64,000 nucleotides of DNA from Streptomyces monashensis. Its GTDB lineage: Bacteria > Actinomycetota > Actinomycetes > Streptomycetales > Streptomycetaceae. The position numbers were made by a program, and so were the translations under genes. The DNA lies in the NCBI RefSeq assembly GCF_001866665.1, contig NZ_MLYO01000013.1:104865-168864 (forward strand), written 5' to 3'. Below, one piece after another: positions 1-8,789 of this stretch. A model generated the notes under the pieces. That model did no database searches and was not told the DNA's origin. It saw nothing but the letters and a program-made list of their open reading frames with translations. How positions within the stretch are numbered: position 1 is the first letter of the stretch; the number at the start of each line of letters is the position of its first letter.

Positions 1-1587
1 CAGGGCGGCTTCGAGGCCGGTGACAACAGCGATACCGGGGTCGGTGGGGTCGGTGATGTCGCAGGCCCAGGCGACCACCCCGTCCGGGCGTACCAGCAGC
101 CCGGTCGGCGTCGTCGCGGCGTCGTCGGTCACGATGCTCACGCGGCCGGTCCAGGCCGCGGCGAGGCGGGCGAACGCGCCGTTCGCGGTGCGGTCGAGCA
201 GCAGGAAGCCGCCACCGTGACCGTGGTCGACCAGCCGGGAGCCGTCCCTCAGCCACAGGTCGGGGACGTACCGGCCGACCAGCGGATGATCGCCGGGCAG
301 GTCGACGCGCTGTGTGACACCGGAGATCTTCTTGACCGCATGGGTCGCGCCGGCCGGTGTGCCCAGCAGGTCGGAGACGACCTCCCGGAGCGCGGCCGAC
401 TTCGCGTCCCCGCGCATCACCCCGGTCTGGGCCCGCGTCCAGTCCAGCACCCAGGCACCGAGGGGACGCCGCTCGGCGTCGTAGGTGTCGAGCAGCCCTT
501 CGGGGGCCCACCCGGCGACCACGGCACCGAGCTTCCAGCCGAGGTTCATCGCGTCGCCGACCCCGAGATTGAGTCCCTGCCCGCCGAACGGCGAGTGCAC
601 GTGCGCGGCGTCACCGGCCAGCAGCACCCGCCCCGACCTATAGGCCGCCGCCTGGCGGGCGTTGTCGCTCCAGCGGGTCGCGGCGCCGCGCAGCGCGGTC
701 AGCGTGACGTCGGTGCCCGAGACCCGGCGCAGACTGGCCTGCACCTCTTCGAGGGTGACCGGCACCGATCCGGGGGCGGATGCGCCGTCGAACTCCACGG
801 TGACGACCCGACCGGGCTGTGGCCCGCAGCGGTACGCACCCCGGGTCGACCACGCCCATCCGGGTGCGAGCTTCTCCGGATCGGCGATGTCGACGACCGC
901 CAGGTGACCGGTGAGTTCGGGGTCGGTGCCGGGGAAGTCGATGCCCGCGAGGCGGCGTACGGTGCTGCGTCCGCCGTCGCACCCGACCAGCCACCCGGTG
1001 CGCACCGAGCCGGCGGTGGTACCGACGAGTACATCGCCACCGGTGTCCTCCAGCGCGGTCACCTCCACCCCACGACGCACCGGTACGCCGAGCCGCGTGA
1101 CGTGGCCGGTCAGCAAGTCCTCCAGCTCACGCTGCGGCACCATCCGGGCGCCGGCGACCGCGGCGTGCGCGGCGAGGTCGGCGTCGGACCAGTCCACGAG
1201 GTCGGCATCGAGGACGATCCCGGCGAAATGCCCGGTGAAGCGCGGCTCGTCGGCCTGCGGGCGGTCACCGGACGGCCGGCCGCCGGACGGCCGACCCTCG
1301 GCCGCGGGAGCGAACGAGCCCACCCGTTCCAGCACCGCTCGCTGCACGCGTTCGGCGGCGGGCAGCAGGCCGCGGCGGTCGAGTGCCGCGGCCGTCGGCA
1401 CGTTGACGGCCCCGGCCTTCATCGCCCGGTCCGGCTCGGTCCGTCGTTCGAGCACCTGCACCCTCGCCCCGGAGAGTGCCAGTTCGGCGGCGAGCACGAG
1501 CCCCACCGGCCCGGCACCGACCACGGTCACGTCCACATCCACGCTCAGGCTCGCGTCCACGCCCAAGTCCTGGTTCACATCGCTCAT
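1..1587 (-). CDS. FAD-dependent aromatic monooxygenase (PheA/TfdB-like), C-terminus off the left edge
   Basis: Class A flavin monooxygenase; the family hydroxylates aromatic substrates using NAD(P)H and O2. Reading from 1587, the N-terminus has a Rossmann FAD motif (VVGAGPVGL, about residue 22) and, near 600, the second FAD motif LLAGDAAHVHSPFGGQGLNLG-type (first part LLAGDAAH seen directly). 529 residues are in frame up to base 1 with no stop; the last part resembles the C-terminal thioredoxin-like domain, so little is missing. The ATG at 1587 lies just beyond a palindrome shared with the divergent TetR gene, which suggests TetR-controlled expression. A TTGACA hexamer lies at 1626-1621 on this strand. 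The substrate cannot be told from sequence; related enzymes act in polyketide tailoring or rifamycin inactivation. Confidence 0.9.
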   Translation of the reverse strand, partial: MSDVNQDLGVDASLSVDVDVTVVGAGPVGLVLAAELALSGARVQVLERRTEPDRAMKAGAVNVPTAAALDRRGLLPAAERVQRAVLERVGSFAPAAEGRPSGGRPSGDRPQADEPRFTGHFAGIVLDADLVDWSDADLAAHAAVAGARMVPQRELEDLLTGHVTRLGVPVRRGVEVTALEDTGGDVLVGTTAGSVRTGWLVGCDGGRSTVRRLAGIDFPGTDPELTGHLAVVDIADPEKLAPGWAWSTRGAYRCGPQPGRVVTVEFDGASAPGSVPVTLEEVQASLRRVSGTDVTLTALRGAATRWSDNARQAAAYRSGRVLLAGDAAHVHSPFGGQGLNLGVGDAMNLGWKLGAVVAGWAPEGLLDTYDAERRPLGAWVLDWTRAQTGVMRGDAKSAALREVVSDLLGTPAGATHAVKKISGVTQRVDLPGDHPLVGRYVPDLWLRDGSRLVDHGHGGGFLLLDRTANGAFARLAAAWTGRVSIVTDDAATTPTGLLVRPDGVVAWACDITDPTDPGIAVVTGLEAAL

Positions 1588-1589
1588 CA

Positions 1590-1620
1590 CGAACGATGTT
1601 CTATAAACGAACAGCGTTCG
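1590..1620. promoter_or_regulatory. TetR-type operator in the divergent intergenic region
   Basis: Inverted repeat with 12-base arms and a 7-base spacer: CGAACGATGTTC (1590-1601) and GAACAGCGTTCG (1609-1620), with one mismatch between arms. It fills the 53-base gap between the monooxygenase start (1587) and the TetR start (1641), and a TTGACA for the leftward gene lies at 1626-1621, so bound repressor would cover both promoters. The site is seen directly; its regulator is inferred from position. Confidence 0.8.
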
Positions 1621-1640
1621 TGTCAAGTTATGATGGCCGG

Positions 1641-2363
1641 GTGAACCCGAGAGAGCGACGCGCGGCGCGTCACCAGCCGCCGAACCCCGAGGCCGCAACC
1701 GACGCCAGACCACGGCGCCGAAAGGCCCCCATCACCGTGGAACAGGTCGTCGACACCGCGCTGGGCATCGTCGCCACAGAGGGGTACGAGGCACTGACCA
1801 TGCGCCGACTGGCCGGCGCGCTCGACACCGGACCCGCCTCGCTCTACGCCCACGTGGTCAACAAGGCCGACCTCGACGAGCTGCTCATCGGGCGGCTGTG
1901 CGCCGAGCTCGTACTGCCCGCGCCCGACCCCGCCGCCTGGCGGGAGCAGATCCGCGGCGTCTGCGCCCAGATGCGCGACCAGTACCTGAAGTACCCCGGC
2001 ATCTCCCGCGCCGCGCTCGCCATGGCCCCCACCGACCTCCAGGCCATGCGCGTCACCGAAGGCCTGCTGGCGATCCTGCTCGCCGGCGGCGTCGCTCCGC
2101 AGGCCGCCGCCTGGGCGATCGACGCCCTCCTGCTGTACGTGGCCGCCTACTGCCTCGAAGTGTCCATCGCACGCCGCCGGGCGGCGGACGACGACACCGC
2201 CTGGGTCCTGGACCGCGACGAACTCCTGCGCCGGTTCACCGCCCTGCCCGCCGGGACCTTCCCCCACACCACCCGCCACGCCGCCGAGCTCACCGCCGGC
2301 GAGGGCCACGACCGGTTCGACTTCACCCTCGGCATGCTGATGGGCGGCCTCGTACCCCGCTGA
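1641..2363 (+). CDS. TetR/AcrR family regulator with TetR_C_11-like ligand domain
   Basis: Predicted repressor of 240 residues. The N-terminal helix-turn-helix spans about residues 31-82 (TMRRLAGALDTGPASLYAHV is the recognition segment). The C-terminal ligand/dimer domain is of the kind common in Streptomyces drug-response regulators. GTG at 1641 is chosen because a TATGAT-like -10 lies only about 8-13 bases upstream, so the message may be leaderless; earlier in-frame codons would overlap the operator. It is divergent from the flavin monooxygenase with one palindrome between them, the classical arrangement for autoregulation plus control of the enzyme. Confidence 0.9.
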   Translation: MNPRERRAARHQPPNPEAATDARPRRRKAPITVEQVVDTALGIVATEGYEALTMRRLAGALDTGPASLYAHVVNKADLDELLIGRLCAELVLPAPDPAAWREQIRGVCAQMRDQYLKYPGISRAALAMAPTDLQAMRVTEGLLAILLAGGVAPQAAAWAIDALLLYVAAYCLEVSIARRRAADDDTAWVLDRDELLRRFTALPAGTFPHTTRHAAELTAGEGHDRFDFTLGMLMGGLVPR

Positions 2364-2419
2364 ACCGAGGGCGTGGCCGACCCTCACTTCACGCACTCGT
2401 GCACTTACTCTGTGCATCC

Positions 2420-2878
2420 ATGAGGGTCGGCCCGGAATCCCGCGACCGCTGCTCCGTGCCGCGCACGGCGGCGGCGGTTCTGGTGCTGCTGGCCGCCCTG
2501 TTGCACCTCCTGGCCTGCGCACACGACCCGGCAGCATCGCCCGACGGGGCCGATGCGCGTCCGATCGCCGGACCCGTTGTCGTATCGGATGGACCATCGG
2601 AAGCTCTGCCGGATGCGCTGTCGGATGCGCACGGCGATTCCGGGCCGGGGCCGGAGCGGCACTGCTGCCATGCGGACGAGCCGTCGATCCAGGCTCCGCG
2701 CGACACCGGCCTGGTCCAACACCCGGGACGAGGGACGGGGCAGGGGGGCGTACCCGGCGTCGAAGATCCCGTTCCCGCCGGATCCGTGGTCCGTTCGGGC
2801 CGTCCCCCGCGCGTCCCGGACCGCTCCGGCTCCCCGGTCGGGCGGTCCCTGGCCCGCTTGGGCGTGTGGCGGACCTGA
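2420..2878 (+). CDS. Small His/Cys-containing membrane or secreted protein
   Basis: 153 residues, starting at ATG 2420. One hydrophobic segment (about residues 14-28, rich in Ala/Leu) ends in LLACAH and is followed by a Pro/Gly/Asp-rich tail containing HCCHADEP, a possible metal-binding cluster. The C-terminus reads RLGVWRT. It resembles the small DUF6153-like Streptomyces proteins (another candidate is at 37827-38234), but I do not recognise the family with certainty. It sits 120 bases upstream of the cysteine-synthase-like/MFS pair on the same strand, so the three may be one transcription unit. Function unknown; the metal-binding idea is inference. Confidence 0.55.
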   Translation: MRVGPESRDRCSVPRTAAAVLVLLAALLHLLACAHDPAASPDGADARPIAGPVVVSDGPSEALPDALSDAHGDSGPGPERHCCHADEPSIQAPRDTGLVQHPGRGTGQGGVPGVEDPVPAGSVVRSGRPPRVPDRSGSPVGRSLARLGVWRT

Positions 2879-2998
2879 TCGGCCGTGGGCCGTGCCCCTG
2901 CGGTTCGTACGCGCAGCGGAGCACGGCGGCAGTGGACCGACTCCCCCTCGTGTCACGGCCGTCGGCCGTTCGCCGACCAGCCGCAGGAGAAGCACGCC

Positions 2999-4165
2999 AT
3001 GAACCACACCGCGCACACGCACACGCCTCTCACGCCGTCCGGGCACCCCCGGCGCCCGATGCGCACACCGGCCGGACTGGTCGGCGACACCCCCGTCCTG
3101 TGGATCGCGGAGCCCTTCACCACCGCCGGACGCGGATTCTGGGCCAAGCTCGAAGGACTCAACCCCGGCGGCCTGAAGGACCGCGCCGCCCTGCACATGG
3201 TCGCCGCGGCCCGCGCCCGCGGGCGGTTGCGGCCCGGCGCCCGGATCGTGGAGTCCAGCTCCGGGACGCTCGGCCTCGGGCTCGCGCTGGCCGGGTCCGC
3301 GTTCGGGCATCCCGTCACCGTGGTCACCGATCCCGGCCTGGAACCCCTGATGAGCGGGCTGCTCACCGCGTACGGCGCCGGAATCGAGGTCGTCGCCGAG
3401 CCGCACCCGGCCGGCGGCTGGCAGCAGGCACGCCTGCGCCGCGTCGAGGAGATCCTGGCCGAGGAGCCGGGCGCCTGGCACCTGAACCAGTACGACAACC
3501 CGGACAACGTCGCCGCGTACGCCCCGCTCGCCCGGGAACTGGCCGCCCAACTCGACCGCGTCGACACGCTCGTCGTCTCCGTCGGCACCGGCGGCCACTC
3601 CGCGGGCATCGCCTCCGTGCTGCGCCGACCGTTCCCGCGGCTGCGTGTCGTCGGCGTGGACGCGACCGGTTCGACGATCTTCGGTCAGCCCGCCGCGCCC
3701 CGCCTGATGCGCGGCCTGGGCAGCAGTGTCCACCCCCGCAACGTCGCCCACCACCTCTTCGACGAGGTGCACTGGGTCGCCGCCGGCGAGGCGGTCTGGG
3801 CCGCCCGGCGGCTGGCCCGGGACCACTACGCGACCGGCGGCTGGAGCGTCGGCGCCGTCGCCCTCGTCGCCCGCTGGCTCGCCCGTACCCTGCCCGCCGG
3901 GAACCGTATCGTCGCCGTCTTCCCGGACGGGCCGCAGCGCTACGTCGGCACTGTCTACGACGACGCCTACTGCCGGACGCACGCGCTGCTGGAGCGCACG
4001 CCCGCCGACGACCCGGACGAGATCGCCCACCCCGGAGAGCGGACCGTCACCCGCTGGACCCGCTGTACCCGAGTCCACGACCCGCTCGCCCCGCACGCCA
4101 CGGACGGCTTGCGCGGCACGGCAGAGGAGAACGGGGCGACGAGGCCGAACGGAGCTGCCCGATGA
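2999..4165 (+). CDS. PLP-dependent cysteine synthase family protein
   Basis: 388 residues of fold-type II PLP enzyme (CysK/CBS-like). The PLP lysine is K60 in [10 protein letters not shown], the asparagine motif is NQYDNPDN, and the phosphate-binding Gly loop is [10 protein letters not shown]. The N-terminus is His-rich (HTAHTHT). ATG 2999 is preceded by AGGAGA. Its stop overlaps the ATG of the MFS gene (ATGA at 4162-4165), so the two are translationally coupled. Family members make cysteine or related beta-substituted amino acids from O-activated serine. Coupling to an exporter suggests the product or a derivative is moved across the membrane; that is inference. The tail of about 40 residues after the catalytic domain is low-complexity. 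Confidence 0.85.
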   Translation: MNHTAHTHTPLTPSGHPRRPMRTPAGLVGDTPVLWIAEPFTTAGRGFWAKLEGLNPGGLKDRAALHMVAAARARGRLRPGARIVESSSGTLGLGLALAGSAFGHPVTVVTDPGLEPLMSGLLTAYGAGIEVVAEPHPAGGWQQARLRRVEEILAEEPGAWHLNQYDNPDNVAAYAPLARELAAQLDRVDTLVVSVGTGGHSAGIASVLRRPFPRLRVVGVDATGSTIFGQPAAPRLMRGLGSSVHPRNVAHHLFDEVHWVAAGEAVWAARRLARDHYATGGWSVGAVALVARWLARTLPAGNRIVAVFPDGPQRYVGTVYDDAYCRTHALLERTPADDPDEIAHPGERTVTRWTRCTRVHDPLAPHATDGLRGTAEENGATRPNGAAR

Positions 4166-5427
4166 GGCACGTGTGGCAACAGACCCGCTCCTTCCCGCCC
4201 CCGGCACGGGTGTTGATGGTCAATCAGTTCGCCATCAACCTGGCCTTCTACATGCTCATGCCCTACCTCGCCGCCCACCTCGCACACGGACTCGGCCTCG
4301 CCGCCTGGGCGGTGGGGCTCGTGCTCGGCGTGCGCAACTTCTCGCAGCAGGGGATGTTCCTCATCGGCGGCACCCTCGCCGACCGCCTCGGCTACAAGGC
4401 CCCGATCATGGCGGGCTGTCTGCTGCGCACCGTGGGTTTCGGGCTGCTCGGCTGGGTCGACAACCTGCCCGCCCTGATCGCCGCCTCCGCCGCGACCGGC
4501 TTCGCGGGCGCCCTGTTCAACCCCGCCGTCCGCGCCTACCTCGCCGCCGAGGCCGGCGAGCGACGCGTCGACGCGTTCGCCGTGTTCAACGTCCACTACC
4601 AGGCCGGCATGCTCCTCGGCCCGCTCGTCGGGCTCGCCCTGCTGGCGGCCGACTTCCGCCTGGTCTGCACGACCGCGGCGGCCGTCTTCGCCGGACTCAC
4701 CCTGCTCCAGTGGCGCACCCTGCCCGCACGCCACACCCGAGGGGCGGGCGCCGCGGGAAGCAGTGTGGCGGCGCAGTGGCGCACGGTCGTGGCGAACCGG
4801 CCCTTCCTTCTCTTCGCCACGGCGCTGATCGGCTCCTACGTCCTGACCTTCCAGGTCTACCTCGCGCTGCCCCTGGCCGCGACCGACGCCCTCGGATCCG
4901 GCGGTACGGCCGTCACCAGCGGCCTGTTCGTGGTCTCGGCCGGGGTCGCCGTGGCCGGGCAACTGCGGCTGACGGGCTGGGCGAAGCGACGGTGGCGACC
5001 CGAACAGGCACTCGTGCGGGGGCTGCTCGCGATGGGGCTGGCGTTCCTGCCGCTCGTGTTCGCCCCGCGCGCCTCGTCCCCGGCCGTGCTCGGCTCGCTG
5101 GTGGCGGCGGTCGTCCTCCTCGCGGCGGGTTCGGCGGTGGTCTACCCGTTCGAGATGGACACCGTCGTCGCCCTGTCCGGGGACCGGCTCGTCGCCACGC
5201 ACTACGGCCTCTACAACACCGTCTCCGGCCTCGGCATCACCCTGGGCAACCTGGTCGTCGGCGCGATGTGGGACCACGCGCTGCGCCACGGCGCCCTCTG
5301 GCTGACCTGGGCGGCACTGACGGCGACGGGGACGGCCTGCGCCGCCGCGGTGGCCGCGCTCGCGCGAAGCGGGCGGCTGACGGCACGGCGGCCGGAGGCG
5401 GTCGCGGCCTGGAGAGGGACCCCGTGA
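4162..5427 (+). CDS. MFS transporter coupled to cysteine-synthase-like enzyme
   Basis: 421-residue major facilitator with the expected run of about 12 hydrophobic helices. The loop 2-3 signature is [11 protein letters not shown], and a long cytoplasmic loop lies around residues 190-210. It starts inside the stop of the upstream PLP enzyme (ATGA), so both are made from one message. The region around residues 255-400 is a typical second six-helix bundle. The substrate is unknown; from context a small amino acid or thiol is plausible. The nearest family type is the MDR-like drug/metabolite exporters. Confidence 0.85.
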   Translation: MRHVWQQTRSFPPPARVLMVNQFAINLAFYMLMPYLAAHLAHGLGLAAWAVGLVLGVRNFSQQGMFLIGGTLADRLGYKAPIMAGCLLRTVGFGLLGWVDNLPALIAASAATGFAGALFNPAVRAYLAAEAGERRVDAFAVFNVHYQAGMLLGPLVGLALLAADFRLVCTTAAAVFAGLTLLQWRTLPARHTRGAGAAGSSVAAQWRTVVANRPFLLFATALIGSYVLTFQVYLALPLAATDALGSGGTAVTSGLFVVSAGVAVAGQLRLTGWAKRRWRPEQALVRGLLAMGLAFLPLVFAPRASSPAVLGSLVAAVVLLAAGSAVVYPFEMDTVVALSGDRLVATHYGLYNTVSGLGITLGNLVVGAMWDHALRHGALWLTWAALTATGTACAAAVAALARSGRLTARRPEAVAAWRGTP

Positions 5428-5623
5428 GGGCCGCCTCTGCAGGTGGTGCCGTGCCTGCCGCGCAGCCCGCCTCCCGTACAGGTGGCGGGGTTGCGTCCGG
5501 CACTGCCACCGTCACGAGGACGGCACGCTCGACGCGGGCGGATTCACGGCGGGCGGGCGATCCTGGTGAGCGAGCGGTGCTGCGCGGAGGCGGCGCTGCG
5601 CGAAGGCCAGGAGGCGCGCCCCG

Positions 5624-6250
5624 GTGATCGCCGTCAACCCGTTGAACAGTGCCTCGGTGCTGGCCGCCTTCGGCGCGCTGGGCGTCCTGGTGGTGCTCTT
5701 CGCGGAGTCCGGGCTGCTGGTCGTCGGCTTCGTCCTGCCCGGTGACACGTTGCTGTTCCCGGCCGGGGTGCTGTGCGCCGGCGGCGCGCACCAGCCGCCG
5801 CGGCTGGCCCTGTGGCAGGTGCTGGTGTGCGCCGCCGTCGGGGCGGTGGCCGGCGGGCAGGCCGGCTATCTGATCGGCCGCCGCGGCGGACAGGCGCTCC
5901 TGGCCCGCACCTCCAGCCGCCGGGTGAAGGCGACGGCCGCCCGCGCCGAGGAGCTGCTCGCCCGGTACGGCTATGGGAAGGCGCTGGTCATCGGCCGGTT
6001 CGTGCCGTTGCTGCGAACGGTTGTGCACCCCGTGGCCGGTGCGCTCGGGGTGCCTGTCCGCACCTTCACGCTGTGGCAGACCGTGGGCGGGGTGCTGTGG
6101 TCGCAGACGCTGGTCCTCGCCGGTTACAGCCTGGGGGCGTCGGTCCCGCGCATCGACGACTATCTGCTGCCGCTGGTCGCGGTGGTCGTCGTCGTGTCGA
6201 TGGTGCCGTTGCTGATCGAGACGTACCGCCGGCGGCGTGAGAACCGATAG
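5624..6250 (+). CDS. DedA family membrane protein
   Basis: 208 residues with the DedA/SNARE-associated fold: E28 in FAESGLLVVGFVLPGD is the conserved acidic membrane residue, and the R-x3-P-type region reads VIGRFVPLLRTV. Four or more hydrophobic helices are seen, and a basic tail (RRRRENR) ends the protein. GTG 5624 is chosen because AGGAGG lies at 5608-5613. DedA proteins are now linked to undecaprenyl-phosphate or phospholipid translocation and membrane potential. The 196 bases between the MFS gene and this gene show no reading frame I would support. Confidence 0.85.
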   Translation: MIAVNPLNSASVLAAFGALGVLVVLFAESGLLVVGFVLPGDTLLFPAGVLCAGGAHQPPRLALWQVLVCAAVGAVAGGQAGYLIGRRGGQALLARTSSRRVKATAARAEELLARYGYGKALVIGRFVPLLRTVVHPVAGALGVPVRTFTLWQTVGGVLWSQTLVLAGYSLGASVPRIDDYLLPLVAVVVVVSMVPLLIETYRRRRENR

Positions 6251-6309
6251 GGCCGGGCCGCACGGCGCAGCCGTGGATCGCCGACGACCCCGCGCCCCTT
6301 CAGGGCGCT

Positions 6310-7305
6310 TCAGACGTCCGTACCCCGATACGTGGCCCGGCCCCCGACCGCCGCCAGCAGGACCGGCGGATCCGCCAGATCCGTGTCGGCCGCCGCCGGC
6401 GGATCGTCGGCCAGGACCGTGAGGTCGGCGCGGTGCCCCGCGGAGATCTCCCCCGCCCGTGCCTCCTCCCCCGCCGCCCAGGCCGCGTTGACCGTCATGC
6501 CCTGGAGCGCCTGCAGCGGGGAGTGAGGGCCTGGGCCGGGCCGCGCGGGGGCAGCGGGAGATCGGCGGGGCGGCGGTGGCGGGCGCCGGCCACGACCTCC
6601 GGCGGCGGGTACGGCGCGATGGGCCGGTCGGAGCCGAGCACGATCCGCGCCCCGGCCTCCCGCAGGTCCCTGGAGCCCGCGGTGGCAGTGGGGCGTCTCC
6701 AGCCAGGCGGTGCCGTTGTCGATCGTGCCGTCCATGAAGAGCTTCACCCCGGCCACCCGCCACAGGGCGCCGCCGGTGCCCTGGAGCCGGACGAGGCCGG
6801 CGACGGCGTCGCCGTCCGCCTCCGGCCGGCACCAGGGCGCGACGCGCAGCCGCAGCGGCAGTGCGGCCTCGGACTCCAGTGCCGCGTAGACGGCGAGGCT
6901 GTCCCCGTTCGCGTCCATCGCGTGGCCGCGGCTGAGGCCGGACGCCGCCATGGCGTGCAGCACCTCCGCAGTCCGGGCGCGCACCTCGGCCTCGGTGAGC
7001 CGGGGCGCGACGGCCTCGACGAGTGCGCAGGCCGCGTCCTCCAGCAGCAGTCCGGTGGGGCGGCCGTCGGCGTCGCAGACGATCTCGGAGCCCAGTCCGA
7101 ACGGGCGCGGGCTGATCCGCCCGTCCCGCGCGGCGAGCACGGCGAACGCGGCGAGCGCGGTGTTGGCGTGGGCGCCCAGGCCGTCGAGGACGACGAGGAC
7201 CTGCTCGCGCAGGACCGGCCGGTGGCGGCTGAGGTGGCGGGCGTTGATCCACAGTCGGCTGATCGCGTCGTAGGCTGCGCCGGAGGTGCGGGCGAGAAAG
7301 CGGGC
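6310..7305 (-). pseudogene. Amidohydrolase (YtcJ-like) remnant with internal deletion and frameshifts
   Basis: In one minus-strand frame, the segment from about 7240 to 6670 reads like the middle of a YtcJ-type metal-dependent amidohydrolase (ADGRPTGLLLEDAA, then GVKLFMDGTIDNGTAWLETP). It then jumps out of frame: GARIVLGSDRPIAPY, holding the late metal-binding Asp, is in another frame at about 6655-6605. The tail (ALQGMTVNAAWAAGEE to 6310) returns to the first frame. The N-terminal strand with the HxH metal ligands is absent, and about 150-200 residues are missing at the jump. The gene is therefore dead; substrate class unknown. Confidence 0.75.
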
Positions 7306-7703
7306 GAGGTGGCTCGGTGGGGCCGCCCTCGGGGCGTTCGGCCGGCAGGAGCCGGTCGAGTTCACCGGCCGCGGCCCCGTGGCCGCCGCCCTCGGCGGCA
7401 TCGACCTGGCCCTGCCGGCCGGCCCGGCGGTGTCCGCGGCGGCGTACGCGCCGCTGATGCGCACACTTCGCGTCACCGGCTGAGGTCCCCGCCACGGCCC
7501 TCCGGGAGAGCCGGGACCACCCGCGCCCGGCCGCCGAGCACACCGCGGCCGACGACCAGCACGCGGACCGGATACCGGATACCGGACAGCATCGACACGC
7601 GCGGGAAATCCGCCAGCCCACTCAGAGCCACACACCCCGCGCGGGGCCGGCGCCCCGGACACCGAGCAGGCGCCAGGCGGGCCGCTGCCGTTCGCCGGGC
7701 GGT
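7306..7703. other. Non-coding stretch with unassigned coding-like scraps
   Basis: About 400 bases between the amidohydrolase remnant and the next minus gene. A short plus-strand frame ending at 7483 (MRTLRVTG at its C-terminus) and a minus-strand frame around 7640-7490 (GIRYPVRVLVVGRG) look like gene ends by composition, but I cannot assign either. No RNA gene or clear promoter is seen. This is probably the debris of the same rearrangement that broke the amidohydrolase. Confidence 0.35.
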
Positions 7704-8192
7704 TCAGTGCGGGGTGCCGCCCTTGCGGCGCTTGCGGTTCGGGCGGTGGGGGCGGTGGACGGTGGCCAGCTCCCCGATGGCGGCGCGGACATGGGCCGGG
7801 TCGCCCCTGCGGGAACCTCCCGCGCACCACCAGGACGGCCGCCCGTCGACGTCCCTCGGGTGCATGCCCAGGTCGTGGACGGTGCAGACCGGCCACGCCC
7901 GCCACAGCAGCTCGCTCACCGTCTCCTGGGCGGCGTCGGCGACGGCCGTCAGGGCCTCGGCGGCCGTCTCGTTCGGCAGCAGAGGGTTGCCGTGCGCCTC
8001 GCCGTCGGAGAGAGCCACGTAAACCTGCTCGTCCAGGTCCGCCCTCTCCGGGTGGACCGTCAGCCGCAGCGGGCGCTGCTCGGGGACCGTCGCCGCCAGA
8101 TCCCGGTTGACGGCCGCCAGCGCCTCGTCCCACAGCGGGTATCGGCCGACGGGCACCTGGCGCGGCTCGGGCGGCCGGAGGGAAGGGCACAT
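7704..8192 (-). CDS. Hypothetical protein, 162 residues
   Basis: Start at ATG 8192 (begins MCPSLRPPEP). The protein is soluble and acidic in the middle, with a basic C-terminus (RPNRKRRKGGTPH). It has two Trp-rich motifs (LLWRAWPVCTVHDLGMHP and PSWWCAGG) with Cys and His residues that could bind metal. I do not recognise the family. It reads as a real gene because codon bias holds across the frame and the product is free of low-complexity runs. It is divergent from the DUF779 gene with 142 bases between them. Confidence 0.6.
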   Translation of the reverse strand: MCPSLRPPEPRQVPVGRYPLWDEALAAVNRDLAATVPEQRPLRLTVHPERADLDEQVYVALSDGEAHGNPLLPNETAAEALTAVADAAQETVSELLWRAWPVCTVHDLGMHPRDVDGRPSWWCAGGSRRGDPAHVRAAIGELATVHRPHRPNRKRRKGGTPH

Positions 8193-8334
8193 ACGTGCAT
8201 CCTCCCAGACCGCTGTCCCGGCCGAATCGAACCCGTTCGAGGAAGCGAACGCCGCCTTCTGGACGCCCCTGTGACGAGCCGTGAGACTGGGCCGGGAACG
8301 GCGCCCCGGCGCCCCGCTCTTCAGGACGGTGACC

Positions 8335-8694
8335 ATGGAAGAGGAAGTCCCCCGCGTCGAACTCACCCAGCGGGCCGCAGAGCTGGTGCGCCAACTGCGC
8401 GCCATGCACGGACCGCTGATGTTCCATCAGTCAGGCGGCTGCTGCGACGGAAGCGCGCCCATGTGCTACCCGGACGGCGAGTTCCGCACCGGCGACTCGG
8501 ACGTGCTGCTGGCGGAGCTGTCGGTGGACGGCGTGGCGGAGCCCGTCACCTTCTGGATGTCCCGCAGCCAGTACCAGGCGTGGAGCCACACCCGGCTGAT
8601 CGTCGACGTCGTGCCCGGACGGGGTAGCGGCTTCTCGCTGGAGGCACCCGAGGGGGTGCGTTTTCTCACCCGTTCTCGCGTAGTCGAGGCCTAG
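8335..8694 (+). CDS. DUF779 domain-containing protein
   Basis: 119 residues matching DUF779 along its length: FHQSGGCCDGSAPMCY in the first third, then SVDGVAEPVTFWMS and a final SLEAPEGVRF. ATG 8335 is preceded by AGGACGG. DUF779 genes usually sit beside aldehyde or alcohol dehydrogenases in actinobacteria and the protein may assist them; no such gene is adjacent here, the nearest aldehyde dehydrogenase being at 17771. The conserved Cys pair and histidine suggest a metal or thiol role. Molecular function unknown. Confidence 0.8.
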   Translation: MEEEVPRVELTQRAAELVRQLRAMHGPLMFHQSGGCCDGSAPMCYPDGEFRTGDSDVLLAELSVDGVAEPVTFWMSRSQYQAWSHTRLIVDVVPGRGSGFSLEAPEGVRFLTRSRVVEA

Positions 8695-8789
8695 TCGGCC
8701 CGCCGTCCCCCCGCTTCTGCTCAACTGCCCCTGAATCCCTTGGAACACGGGGACCCACAAGGCCAGTTGACGAGGCATCAGGGGGCACG

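Noticed and set aside
217..1644. Long plus-strand open frame of 475 codons opposite the monooxygenase
   Set aside because: Shadow of the minus-strand flavin monooxygenase; the FAD motifs are on the minus strand and the plus product is Pro/Gly/Arg-rich without a domain.
2866..4161. N-terminal extension of the MFS frame across the cysteine-synthase gene
   Set aside because: Arg/Pro-rich shadow sequence; the real MFS start is the ATG at 4162 with an ATGA overlap.
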